Positions 33,917-41,210 of a stretch of DNA of 64,000 nucleotides are shown here, one piece after another. Under the pieces are notes generated by a model. It saw only the letters and a list, made by a program, of their open reading frames with translations, did no database searches and had not been told where the DNA came from. This DNA is from JAUIGE01 sp045106685 (lineage in GTDB: Bacteria; Bacteroidota; Bacteroidia; J057): positions 1 to 64,000 of the forward strand of contig JBGCFB010000115.1 of assembly GCA_045106685.1 (NCBI GenBank), in the 5' to 3' direction. The first letter of the stretch is position 1. Each line of letters begins with the position of its first letter. The position numbers and the translations under genes are program-made.

Positions 33917-35349
33917 GCTTCAAGTTCCGCAATTTTTTCAACAAGCCAGTCATATTCGGCAGTAATAATAGACGGCTTGAATTGAGCCTTAAGGTCATGT
34001 AAATCTTGCAGGCTCTTGGTGCCTATTTTGACAGCATACAAGGTTGATATGCTTGCTAGAAACTTTTGATGTCCAATTCGGTAGCGATGCGATATAGCGG
34101 AGAGCCTATGGAGAAAAACCCGTAAGGAATTGAGATTAGCCTCAAGCAAGTCGAAGCTATCTGTTTCATAAAAAGTTTTTATTCTCATACGCTTAACGCC
34201 CAAATTGATCGCAAAGTCGGACGAGTTTAGCTGGGCTGTAAGTTTTAAGCAAGTGTCATGTTTTCCTTCAAAAAAAGAGATCCTGGCGAGATTGTAATCT
34301 TTAATTAGGGCTCGACGATCTTCTTCAACATGTTCAATGTATTTTTTGATAAAACCCTTAGCCCAGACAATCTCTTTTTGTTTTAAGGCTTGGAGGACGA
34401 TGTTATTAAATAGGCGATGCTGTATAAAGCCTTGTTTGATATGCCAATGATGCTGAATACCAAGCGAATAGAGTTCGAAAAAAACAGCATTGAGCTTGTT
34501 TCTATCGTGTTTAAATATAGTTCGTGAGCTAAGGTTGATAACAGAAGCGATGCTTAAATTGTCATTTTCAGAAAGGATAGGGAGGTGCTTTTTCCAAAAT
34601 GACCTTAATTCCTCATAAGTGTCGATCGCATCTAGGTTTGATGTTAATTCAAAAGCAAGTGTCCATATTTGGGCAAGCGGAAGCAGATTTTCGAATTCTT
34701 TCCTTGCATGAAGGTAAACCTCTTGTATAAGAGGCGCCTCAAATGGAGCTACATTTTCAATAGTTTGCTGAATCTGAATGACGGCAGCGAGTCTCAATTT
34801 TTCAATAATATAGTATTGATCGAGGCTCGCATGGATTGTACTTGCTAATTTCACTTCCTTGCGAAAAGTAGCTGCGGATATAGCCATATTAAACTTTGAA
34901 AGCTCGGAGAGGAATATCGCATGATAATCCCTACTCCCAATGCTTGGCTGCTTTTTTATAGACGCTTCAAAATCCTTATTAGTTTGTGCAGTAAAATAGG
35001 GAGAGCTTTTTTCAAAAAAGAAATACCTACTCCTAAGGGTCGCGAGATTGGAAGGGGATTGTGATGATAGTTTGGTGTCCAGGTATTGGATCACCAGCTT
35101 ATACAACTTCGTCACATACTGATTCAGCAATGACTTCTGAAAATCTCCATTCAGCTGCAAGCTCTTCCAGGCTTCCACATCACTGAAGGCCTCGTCTTTA
35201 AAATCGGGGTAGTGTCCCTTATAAAAATGAAAAAGCTGAACGATCGTCTGGTTTGTATTGAAAAAAGGCGAAATAAGGAAGCGCTCCAGGTCTTCCATCT
35301 CCTCATCATCAAATAGTGCAATCAGCTTGGTCAGCTTCCGATTTCTCAT
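33913..35349 (-). CDS. Unknown-function paralog 2 (about 480-residue family)
   Basis: The 478-residue member of the same family is second in the tandem. Its N-terminal 85 residues differ from paralog 1 at only about six positions, and the DNA is likewise near-identical there, but identity falls sharply after YVTKLYKL. The C-terminal block is KRMRIKTFYETDSFDLLEA, then LRVFLHRLSAI and EYDWLVEKIAELE. It overlaps both neighbours by 4 bases. It has no secreted partner of its own. Function is unknown. Confidence 0.85.
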   Translation of the reverse strand: MRNRKLTKLIALFDDEEMEDLERFLISPFFNTNQTIVQLFHFYKGHYPDFKDEAFSDVEAWKSLQLNGDFQKSLLNQYVTKLYKLVIQYLDTKLSSQSPSNLATLRSRYFFFEKSSPYFTAQTNKDFEASIKKQPSIGSRDYHAIFLSELSKFNMAISAATFRKEVKLASTIHASLDQYYIIEKLRLAAVIQIQQTIENVAPFEAPLIQEVYLHARKEFENLLPLAQIWTLAFELTSNLDAIDTYEELRSFWKKHLPILSENDNLSIASVINLSSRTIFKHDRNKLNAVFFELYSLGIQHHWHIKQGFIQHRLFNNIVLQALKQKEIVWAKGFIKKYIEHVEEDRRALIKDYNLARISFFEGKHDTCLKLTAQLNSSDFAINLGVKRMRIKTFYETDSFDLLEANLNSLRVFLHRLSAISHRYRIGHQKFLASISTLYAVKIGTKSLQDLHDLKAQFKPSIITAEYDWLVEKIAELEA

Positions 35350-36776
35350 GCTTCAAGGTCTGCTATTTTTTCTACAAGCCAGTTGTATTCTGGGATGGAG
35401 CGCTTATTGTCGACCTCTTCCTTGATTTTTGCTAACGTGTCTTTCCCTTTATCGCCTGCCTTTACTTTGAATAGTTGGTTTATAACATTTATAAAAAGGT
35501 GATGATGATCTTTGTAAAAGTTGCTCACTCCTTTAATCCTATGCATATAAACGCGCAATGCATTGATGCCCGCTTCCATGAGGCCATTTTCATCAATTTC
35601 ATAGTAACATTTTAGTTGCATACGCTTAGTTCCCACTGCCATTTGGGTATCTACAAAATCTATATTTACAATCCGTTTAAGACAAGAAGAGTAATCAGTT
35701 ATGGCAAAATCAACACGTGCCATATTATAAGAATGCACGTCTTCAATAAAGTCTGGAATTAGATATTGCTGAAAATCCACAATGAAATTTTTTGCCCAAT
35801 CTATTTTATTCAAGAAAAGCGCAACAAATACAATATTGTTAAAACGAATATGTTGAATCGGACCTTCTTTAAGTATCCATTTATGCTGGATACTCATAAG
35901 GTAAAGACTAAATAATTCTTCAATGTATCGCTTTCTATTATTTCCAAAGGCCTTTAGAACGCTTAGTTCAAGTACTTTAGTAACAAAAACGTTGGTATCA
36001 GAAGTGAAACCCTCATGATTCATTAGCCAGAATTGTTTGAGCTCGCTGTAAGATTCTTCGTTACGTTGGTCTGTTAATAGTAGGTATACAAAATACCATA
36101 AGGCGGCCAGTGGCGGAAGTCCGTCAATTTTGTCTTTTGCATATTGAAATACTTCACTCGCAAATGGGGTATGTAAATGCTCGTTAGTTCGAGTTTGATG
36201 ATTGAGTACAAGGGTCCCGATCCTTAGCTTTTCAATAATGATATATTGGTCGAGTGCTTGGTTAAGACTGGTGAAAATGGTTTCCATCTTATCCAAGGAG
36301 GAGATATTATTTGCGAAGTTATGATAGTCAAGCTCAATTTGATAGAGAATCTGAAAATCATCTGCTTTTTTAGGGATATGCTTTGAAAAAGTTTTTTTGA
36401 ATTCCTTGTAATGCTTTTCAAAAAAATAGATAGACTTTTTGTTGATAAAATAGTTTGATTTGCTTCTATGTGCTTCTAGAACATTTCCTTTATGTGCTTC
36501 TGTATGAATAAACTGTTCAATAAGTTTATAAAGCTTGGTCATTAGTTGGGCAAATCGGCCCTTATCAAAGGGTGAGTTTGGTGATATTTGAGCCCATGCA
36601 TCTTCTTGAGAAAACTCCTCTTTATCATATTTGGGCCAATATTTTAAAAAATAATCAAGAAGTGTAATGAGGTTTTCTTGCTTATTAAAGTAGGGAGAGC
36701 GCACAAAAAGGCCCAAATCATCGCATTCTTGCTTGTTTAGGAGCATAATGAGCTGGGTCAGTTTCCGGTCTTTCAT
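35346..36776 (-). CDS. Unknown-function paralog 3 (about 480-residue family), first of tandem
   Basis: The 476-residue family member begins MKDRKLTQLIMLL, with VRSPYFNKQEN in the N-terminal block, and has YIIEKLRIGTL in the middle and KRMQLKCYYE, LRVYMHRIKG and EYNWLVEKIADLE at the end. It leads the tandem of three plus mnmD and is divergent, across 127 bases, from a secreted T9SS protein gene. The gap holds TTACACTTTTG on the minus strand, a near -7 box, 24-34 bases before the ATG. Function is unknown. Confidence 0.85.
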   Translation of the reverse strand: MKDRKLTQLIMLLNKQECDDLGLFVRSPYFNKQENLITLLDYFLKYWPKYDKEEFSQEDAWAQISPNSPFDKGRFAQLMTKLYKLIEQFIHTEAHKGNVLEAHRSKSNYFINKKSIYFFEKHYKEFKKTFSKHIPKKADDFQILYQIELDYHNFANNISSLDKMETIFTSLNQALDQYIIIEKLRIGTLVLNHQTRTNEHLHTPFASEVFQYAKDKIDGLPPLAALWYFVYLLLTDQRNEESYSELKQFWLMNHEGFTSDTNVFVTKVLELSVLKAFGNNRKRYIEELFSLYLMSIQHKWILKEGPIQHIRFNNIVFVALFLNKIDWAKNFIVDFQQYLIPDFIEDVHSYNMARVDFAITDYSSCLKRIVNIDFVDTQMAVGTKRMQLKCYYEIDENGLMEAGINALRVYMHRIKGVSNFYKDHHHLFINVINQLFKVKAGDKGKDTLAKIKEEVDNKRSIPEYNWLVEKIADLEA

Positions 36777-36903
36777 ATTCTGGAATTAAAAAAATGGAGC
36801 AAAAGTGTAATTGGTATTGGAGCGATGGATGTGTTGATTTGTTCTTGTAAGGAATTCTCAAGCTCCTTACTTTATTTCAAAGCATAACCTAATACAAAGT
36901 ACG

Positions 36904-37800
36904 ATGACTCAAAAATTATTCACAAGCGTATGCTGTTGTTTTCTATTACTTACTTGTGTTTTTGCACAACGCGGTTCTGCAACAGTACAAACATTTAGCG
37001 ATTCGATCGTAGGGTTTCAACTCGACAGTCTTTCCAAAACACATGCTTATTTAAGTTGGGGAACAACTAAACGAGTACGTTCTTATAGTTTTAGTTACCA
37101 GGCTGATTCTGTTTTGAATAAGCAAACGGTAACAGGAGCTTTTGGTAAATCTATTGCAATTCCACGCACTCGCAATTCTAGTGCTGAAATCTGGTCAATC
37201 AGAGCACGCTATATTGATGGCACAATAAGCCCTCGGGCTTTGATTTTAGAAAGTGGGATTACCATTACTATTGAAGAGGTTTTTGTCATGGTCAACGACC
37301 ACTGCCATCAAGGTTACGCTGCTGATCCAAGCATGAATGTTTTCTTCCAGGATCTATGCATCATCGCAGAAATGAATGTTATTTGTCAGATAAATCAGGT
37401 GTATTGGGATACGAATAAGGATGCTACAGAGCCGATGTCAACGGAAGCGTGGACGATTGAACTTATGATGCTTGCAGATATCGATAACTCTGGCGTCGTA
37501 CACGTTCTCGATTGTGAAGCTACTGCTGGGCTACGTACCGCAGGTGAAACCGAAGTGGTAATGCAGGCATATCCGAATCCTGTAAATGATCTTCTACGTG
37601 TAGACCTTGATATTCAAACAAGCGAATCTGTAAACCTTCGACTCACTGATCTTGCTGGACGCAGTATCTATGAGCAAACTGTAAATCAAAATGGAAACCA
37701 GACAATCAGTATCCGTACAGCGGACCTTGCTCCTGGAATCTATACGCTTCAGGTTCGCCAAGGCGCGAATGTTCAAACTCAAAAGATAATCAAGCGATAA
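36904..37800 (+). CDS. Secreted T9SS protein of the four-Cys family, member A
   Basis: The 298-residue protein has a leader ending CVFAQ and a C-terminal type A sorting domain (AYPNPVNDLLRV, GIYTLQV, KIIKR). Between them, an Fn3-like beta region (THAYLSWGTTKRVRSYSFSYQ) leads to a motif shared with two other proteins in the window: Cys134, then Cys152 and Cys161 in DLCIIAEMNVICQINQVYW, and a later Cys in VLDCEAT. This suggests two disulfides in a small conserved domain. It is divergent from paralog 3. Function is unknown; the pairing hints at a functional link. Confidence 0.82.
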   Translation: MTQKLFTSVCCCFLLLTCVFAQRGSATVQTFSDSIVGFQLDSLSKTHAYLSWGTTKRVRSYSFSYQADSVLNKQTVTGAFGKSIAIPRTRNSSAEIWSIRARYIDGTISPRALILESGITITIEEVFVMVNDHCHQGYAADPSMNVFFQDLCIIAEMNVICQINQVYWDTNKDATEPMSTEAWTIELMMLADIDNSGVVHVLDCEATAGLRTAGETEVVMQAYPNPVNDLLRVDLDIQTSESVNLRLTDLAGRSIYEQTVNQNGNQTISIRTADLAPGIYTLQVRQGANVQTQKIIKR

Positions 37801-37847
37801 TAAACTGAACCAATGTGGTTATATCCAAGCCACACTTTATTCCCTGT

Positions 37848-37875
37848 CCGACCCACAATGAGTGGGTCGGGTTTT
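37848..37875 (+). terminator. Terminator of secreted gene A
   Basis: CCGACCCAC (37848-37856) pairs with GTGGGTCGG (37862-37870) around AATGA, followed by GTTTT. It ends the plus-strand transcript 48 bases after the stop. Confidence 0.88.
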
Positions 37876-37962
37876 AAAACAGAAAAACTTCAGCAGTATG
37901 AAATAAATTTTGGGCAAAATCTGTAATGGCATATTGGATAAAACCATTACATCTTTGTTCTA

Positions 37963-38117
37963 CCTGCTTGTTTTACATACAAAGTACATGCAGGACTTTT
38001 CGGCCACAGCGTAGCCATTGCATAGGGAATGCAAGTATGCGCTGTGAATAACAGCCGGTGAGTCATCATCGATGCTTTGAGCGCCACAGATACTCGAGAA
38101 GTGCTGTGGCGTTTTTT
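37963..38117 (+). ncRNA. Candidate structured non-coding RNA with its own terminator
   Basis: No open frame covers this gap. By hand the sequence folds as CCTGC (37963-37967) with GCAGG (37990-37994), then a two-part hairpin ACAGCGTA/TGCGCTGT (38006-38013, 38038-38045) around a perfect TTGCAT-AGGGA-ATGCAA, with CGGC/GCCG (38001-38004, 38054-38057) closing it. It ends with terminator stem CGCCACAG/CTGTGGCG (38082-38089, 38104-38111) and TTTTTT. A CATCTTTG resembling the -7 box lies at 37950-37957. I do not match it to a known family. A standalone riboswitch is unlikely because no plus-strand gene follows. Confidence 0.4.
38082..38117 (+). terminator. Intrinsic terminator of the candidate RNA
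   Basis: CGCCACAG and CTGTGGCG form an 8-base-pair stem with a 14-base loop, directly followed by TTTTTT. Confidence 0.8.
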
Positions 38118-38128
38118 CTTTTTACTGA

Positions 38129-38157
38129 AATGTATTTTCTAATGAAATTGTAAATGG
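38129..38157. promoter_or_regulatory. 29-base recurring element, copy 1
   Basis: The bases start AATGTATTTT and end TGTAAATGG with a 10-base middle. This copy, 39708-39736 and 46682-46710 are identical at 20 of 29 positions with no gaps. It lies in a gene-free gap, between the RNA-like segment and the next terminator. Confidence 0.6.
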
Positions 38158-38236
38158 AACCTAGTTAGAATTCGTGCTATTTGCTTTCATACAGCGAAAG
38201 CCAACTCAAAAAAACAGGAATCATTTCGTTGTTTTC

Positions 38237-38274
38237 GGTCCGTAACTTTTGGTAGGGTTGCGGACCATCTTTTT
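38237..38274 (+). terminator. Hairpin with T-run, plus strand, next to convergent gene end
   Basis: GGTCCG (38237-38242) pairs with CGGACC (38261-38266), followed by ATCTTTTTT. The T-run is on the plus strand, so it would stop plus-strand transcription reaching the end of paralog 4; on the minus strand it may serve as a weaker terminator. Confidence 0.65.
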
Positions 38275-39698
38275 TAAAGGCTATCGATTTGTACCTGTAG
38301 CCAGTCCAATTCTGGCAAAGATGGATTGTTGTCGATCATCGCCTGAAGGCTTTCTTTGGTTTCGTTTTGCTTGATATTGAAATGTATGCGATGGAGGGCA
38401 CTCGCGATATTGCTAAACAAGTTCTGAAGCTCTTTTAAGGCTGGGTTCTTCTTTCCCAGGCGATGACTGTACACCCTGAATGCGTTAAGCGTTGCCTCAA
38501 AAGCATCCAGGTCCCTTACTTCAAAGTAGGCCTTAAGCTCAAGCCGCTTTACGCGTAGGGCCATGGTTTCATCCGCATAACTCACTGCGGCGAGATGTTT
38601 GAGGCTTTCTTGAATCTTGCCCTCCTCGAACTCAATCCGCGCCAGATTATACCGGAACGTATTCTCTTTAGTAGAAGGGATCATGTACGGCTTGCTGTCT
38701 TCCAGAAAATTCCTTGCCCAATCGGTTTTTTTGAGGGCGAGTGCCGCTGTAATGATGTTGTTGAGCAGCCCATCATAGATCGTATTACCTGCATATATCC
38801 AGCCTTGTTGTATCTCTACAAGGGTTAGGTTGAAGTAGCCCTCCATATGTTCCTTGCGCGTGACATTAGGCTGCTTGGCTAGTCTGGCTTTTAGGAAACC
38901 AATAAGATTTCGTGCATCAAGCTCAGGCACAATTGAAAAATTTGAAAGTAAGGTATCCTCGAGTCTTTGATAATAATCTTTATCACTCGATTGAGCCAGA
39001 ATTTCGTTTGTATAAAACCAAATTTGAACAATAGGGGGCATCGTCTCTACATGCTCTCGCAGAAATTCCATAGCAGGTTCAAGCAAGGGCATTAAGGCGC
39101 TTGATGGAGACTCCTTCTGGCGCCATCGCATCGTGGCGGAAGCCTGGAGCATCTCGGTTAGATAATAGGCATTTAATCCTTCGAAGGCCTCATTGAAGAT
39201 GTTATCAGTTTTGGCATTGTCCTTACGCTGTACCCAGAAATTATATGACAGCTTTTTATTGAGGTAGGTGTAGAAAAAAATGGCTGACGAAGGCGATTCC
39301 TGTTTCTTTAAAAACCGCTCATACTCCTTTTGGGACTTCTCAAAATGGCTATCAGCCTTGATGTGATAATAATATTCAGATCGAAGTTGGCCATGGATAT
39401 AAGGAAAATGCTCAAGACCTTCAAACTCGACAAACTGCTCCGTCAGCTTAAAGAGCTTGGATGTATAGCGATTGAGTTCATGGGTGCTGAAAGTCTTGTC
39501 GGGATACATTGATTTAAAGGCCTTTTCTTCCGAAAGTCCCTCGCCTTCAAAGTTTGGATAAAAAGAAAGGAAATACTCTCCCAACTGGGTTACCTTTTGA
39601 GATGAATTAAAGTAGGGTGAAGCGAGAAACTTAGACAATTTATCTACAGCCTCAGGGCTGATCAGTTGCAAGAGTTGTATAAGTTTTCTGTCCTTCAT
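38274..39698 (-). CDS. Unknown-function paralog 4 (about 480-residue family)
   Basis: The 474-residue member begins MKDRKLIQLLQLI and has LASPYFNSSQKVTQLGEYFL and YTSKLFKLTEQF in the N-terminal block. Later it shows LNAYYLTEMLQASATMRW, NNIITAALALKKTDWARNFLED, KRLELKAYFEVRD, FRVYSHRLG and ELDWLQVQI. It has no leader, no membrane segment and no known catalytic motif. It is transcribed alone, from a textbook Bacteroidota promoter just upstream, and is divergent from secreted gene B. Confidence 0.86.
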   Translation of the reverse strand: MKDRKLIQLLQLISPEAVDKLSKFLASPYFNSSQKVTQLGEYFLSFYPNFEGEGLSEEKAFKSMYPDKTFSTHELNRYTSKLFKLTEQFVEFEGLEHFPYIHGQLRSEYYYHIKADSHFEKSQKEYERFLKKQESPSSAIFFYTYLNKKLSYNFWVQRKDNAKTDNIFNEAFEGLNAYYLTEMLQASATMRWRQKESPSSALMPLLEPAMEFLREHVETMPPIVQIWFYTNEILAQSSDKDYYQRLEDTLLSNFSIVPELDARNLIGFLKARLAKQPNVTRKEHMEGYFNLTLVEIQQGWIYAGNTIYDGLLNNIITAALALKKTDWARNFLEDSKPYMIPSTKENTFRYNLARIEFEEGKIQESLKHLAAVSYADETMALRVKRLELKAYFEVRDLDAFEATLNAFRVYSHRLGKKNPALKELQNLFSNIASALHRIHFNIKQNETKESLQAMIDNNPSLPELDWLQVQIDSL

Positions 39699-39707
39699 GT
39701 AGGCCTA

Positions 39708-39736
39708 AATGTATTTTGAGGTTCAAATGTAATTGG
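39708..39736. promoter_or_regulatory. 29-base recurring element, copy 2
   Basis: The bases begin AATGTATTTTGAGG and end TGTAATTGG. On the minus strand the core contains TACATTTG, the -7 box of paralog 4, so at least here part of the element is a promoter. Confidence 0.65.
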
Positions 39737-39753
39737 GCTCTCTGGAAATGCAA
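39724..39753 (-). promoter_or_regulatory. Complete TTG-N19-TACATTTG promoter of paralog 4
   Basis: On the minus strand TTG (39753-39751) is followed by exactly 19 bases and TACATTTG (39731-39724). This is a full match to the Bacteroidota consensus. The ATG lies 26 bases beyond the -7 box. Confidence 0.8.
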
Positions 39754-39854
39754 GGCACATTTGTATCATGATGTTACGCAATCAGCACTGGATATTCAAA
39801 AAGGAGGAATAAATATCCCCCAATCTGCGGGATAGACTCCGGGCTTTTGGCTCC

Positions 39855-39862
39855 TACCTTTG
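39855..39862 (+). promoter_or_regulatory. -7 promoter box TACCTTTG for secreted gene B
   Basis: An exact TAnnTTTG match on the plus strand, 67 bases before the ATG at 39930. No good -33 element was seen. Confidence 0.5.
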
Positions 39863-39929
39863 ACCACAGACAGTGTCTGCTCCATCATACTACCAAAATG
39901 TTGTCTGTCACTTATCTAGAACAAACGAA

Positions 39930-41060
39930 ATGAAAAGACTAATTACATCGATCCTCTCGCTGCTCATCATTGTCCTTTTTTCTGCTCTGCAGGCCCAGCC
40001 GCCCAAAGGGACTAAGAACACAGCTTCTGCAACACCGCAATCATCTTTTAACCAGTCTGGTCCCGCAGGCCCAAGCACAGGCGGTACCGGGGGTGGAACC
40101 ACTTCGGGACCTGGTTCAGTACTCACTACCGGAACAGGCGGTTCTAAATTTCCTATCCCTGCCAATGCGGTTACTTTCCCGCATGCTAGCACAGGAGCTT
40201 TGATCTTAACGGTAGATAGCATTAAAGGAAATATGTCATATGTGAGTTGGACTTTGCCTCCGGGATTTGTGCCAACTGACGGTACATTGACATATAGAAA
40301 TTCCTATGATACAGTTTCAATCAAGCCAAGCTTAACTACTCCCATTGATTCTATTTCACGCACCTTACCCGTTGGAGCAATTGAACACTGGCACCTTGAA
40401 TTCGAAGATTCTGGAAATATTATCATAGACGATGAAGTTTCACTTGACGCAGTTTACGGCGGTGTTGTTATCATTTTTGACGATGACCTTCCTTTCAATA
40501 TTGTGCCAGATGTTTGCGTGCAAAACAATCCCAATGTAGAACGCTTCTGGTTCCTTAGAGACTGTCTGGTTGCTAATGAGGACTTTATTTGTAACCTCTC
40601 AGACTACTATTTCATGCATGATGTGTATGACCCTTCTGAAGGAGTTTCTGAACCTGAAGCATATCATCGTTTTTTAAGAAATAAGATGAACCAGGAGAAC
40701 GCAAGTAATGCGCCCTACCAGGGCAAGGCTTACGATTGTCTCGAAATGGGGGAGCCAGACTGGTACACCGACCCATTAAACGGAGGCCGTGTCGCCAATC
40801 AAGAAACCCTCACACAAGTTGAATTTGACGTGTTCCCTAACCCATTCGGAAATCGCTTCACATTACGTACTCATGATATTGACGGAGACGCCACCCTTAG
40901 TGTATACAACTTACAAGGTCAGCGCATCCATACCCAACAGGCTGATTTTATCCAAAACCAAGATATTACCATCAACGCCCAGAGCTGGAAGCCCGGCATA
41001 TACCAATTGATGGTTGAACACGCCAATGGTCGCTTTACCCAAAAGCTGATCAAGCGATAA
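39930..41060 (+). CDS. Secreted T9SS protein of the four-Cys family, member B
   Basis: The 376-residue protein starts at the ATG giving the leader MKRLITSILSLLIIVLFSALQAQ; an ATG at 39873 lacks a leader. After a low-complexity Gly/Thr/Ser/Pro linker (about 40-75) comes an Fn3-like region (MSYVSWTLPPGF, then YDTVSIKP, HLEFEDSGN). The shared motif is Cys196, Cys212 and Cys221 in RDCLVANEDFICNLSDYYF, and Cys in KAYDCLEM. The end is a type A sorting domain (VFPNPFGNRFTL, GIYQLMV, KLIKR). It is divergent from paralog 4. The linker is unique to this member. Confidence 0.83.
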   Translation: MKRLITSILSLLIIVLFSALQAQPPKGTKNTASATPQSSFNQSGPAGPSTGGTGGGTTSGPGSVLTTGTGGSKFPIPANAVTFPHASTGALILTVDSIKGNMSYVSWTLPPGFVPTDGTLTYRNSYDTVSIKPSLTTPIDSISRTLPVGAIEHWHLEFEDSGNIIIDDEVSLDAVYGGVVIIFDDDLPFNIVPDVCVQNNPNVERFWFLRDCLVANEDFICNLSDYYFMHDVYDPSEGVSEPEAYHRFLRNKMNQENASNAPYQGKAYDCLEMGEPDWYTDPLNGGRVANQETLTQVEFDVFPNPFGNRFTLRTHDIDGDATLSVYNLQGQRIHTQQADFIQNQDITINAQSWKPGIYQLMVEHANGRFTQKLIKR

Positions 41061-41087
41061 TACCTTTTGCTATTACAATGTGTGAAA

Positions 41088-41119
41088 GAGGCCGACATAC
41101 TGCAAAGTATGCCGGCCTC
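41088..41119 (+). terminator. Hairpin after secreted gene B
   Basis: GAGGCCG-A-CATACT pairs with AGTATG-C-CGGCCTC, leaving one mismatch and a loop of about four bases. There is no T-run, so termination efficiency is uncertain. Confidence 0.6.
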
Positions 41120-41129
41120 GATCTATTCT

Positions 41130-41208
41130 AAGTCTTTGCTGTTTGATCTTTAATCTTCGCTCCTCGATTTTTTAATCAAGATTCAAGGACCGAACAGTGA
41201 GCAGCAAA
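41130..41208. repeat. Intergenic repeat, second copy of the 11953-12042 family
   Basis: The first 21 bases are identical to those at 11953-11973. The remainder is related in style (GATTCAAGGACCGAACAGTG) but diverged. It lies between two convergent genes. Confidence 0.7.
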
Positions 41209-41210
41209 TA

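Noticed and set aside
37963..38117. Cobalamin-type or other riboswitch
   Set aside because: GGGAA and CCGGTGAG words looked suggestive, but the conserved cobalamin core is absent and no plus-strand gene follows.
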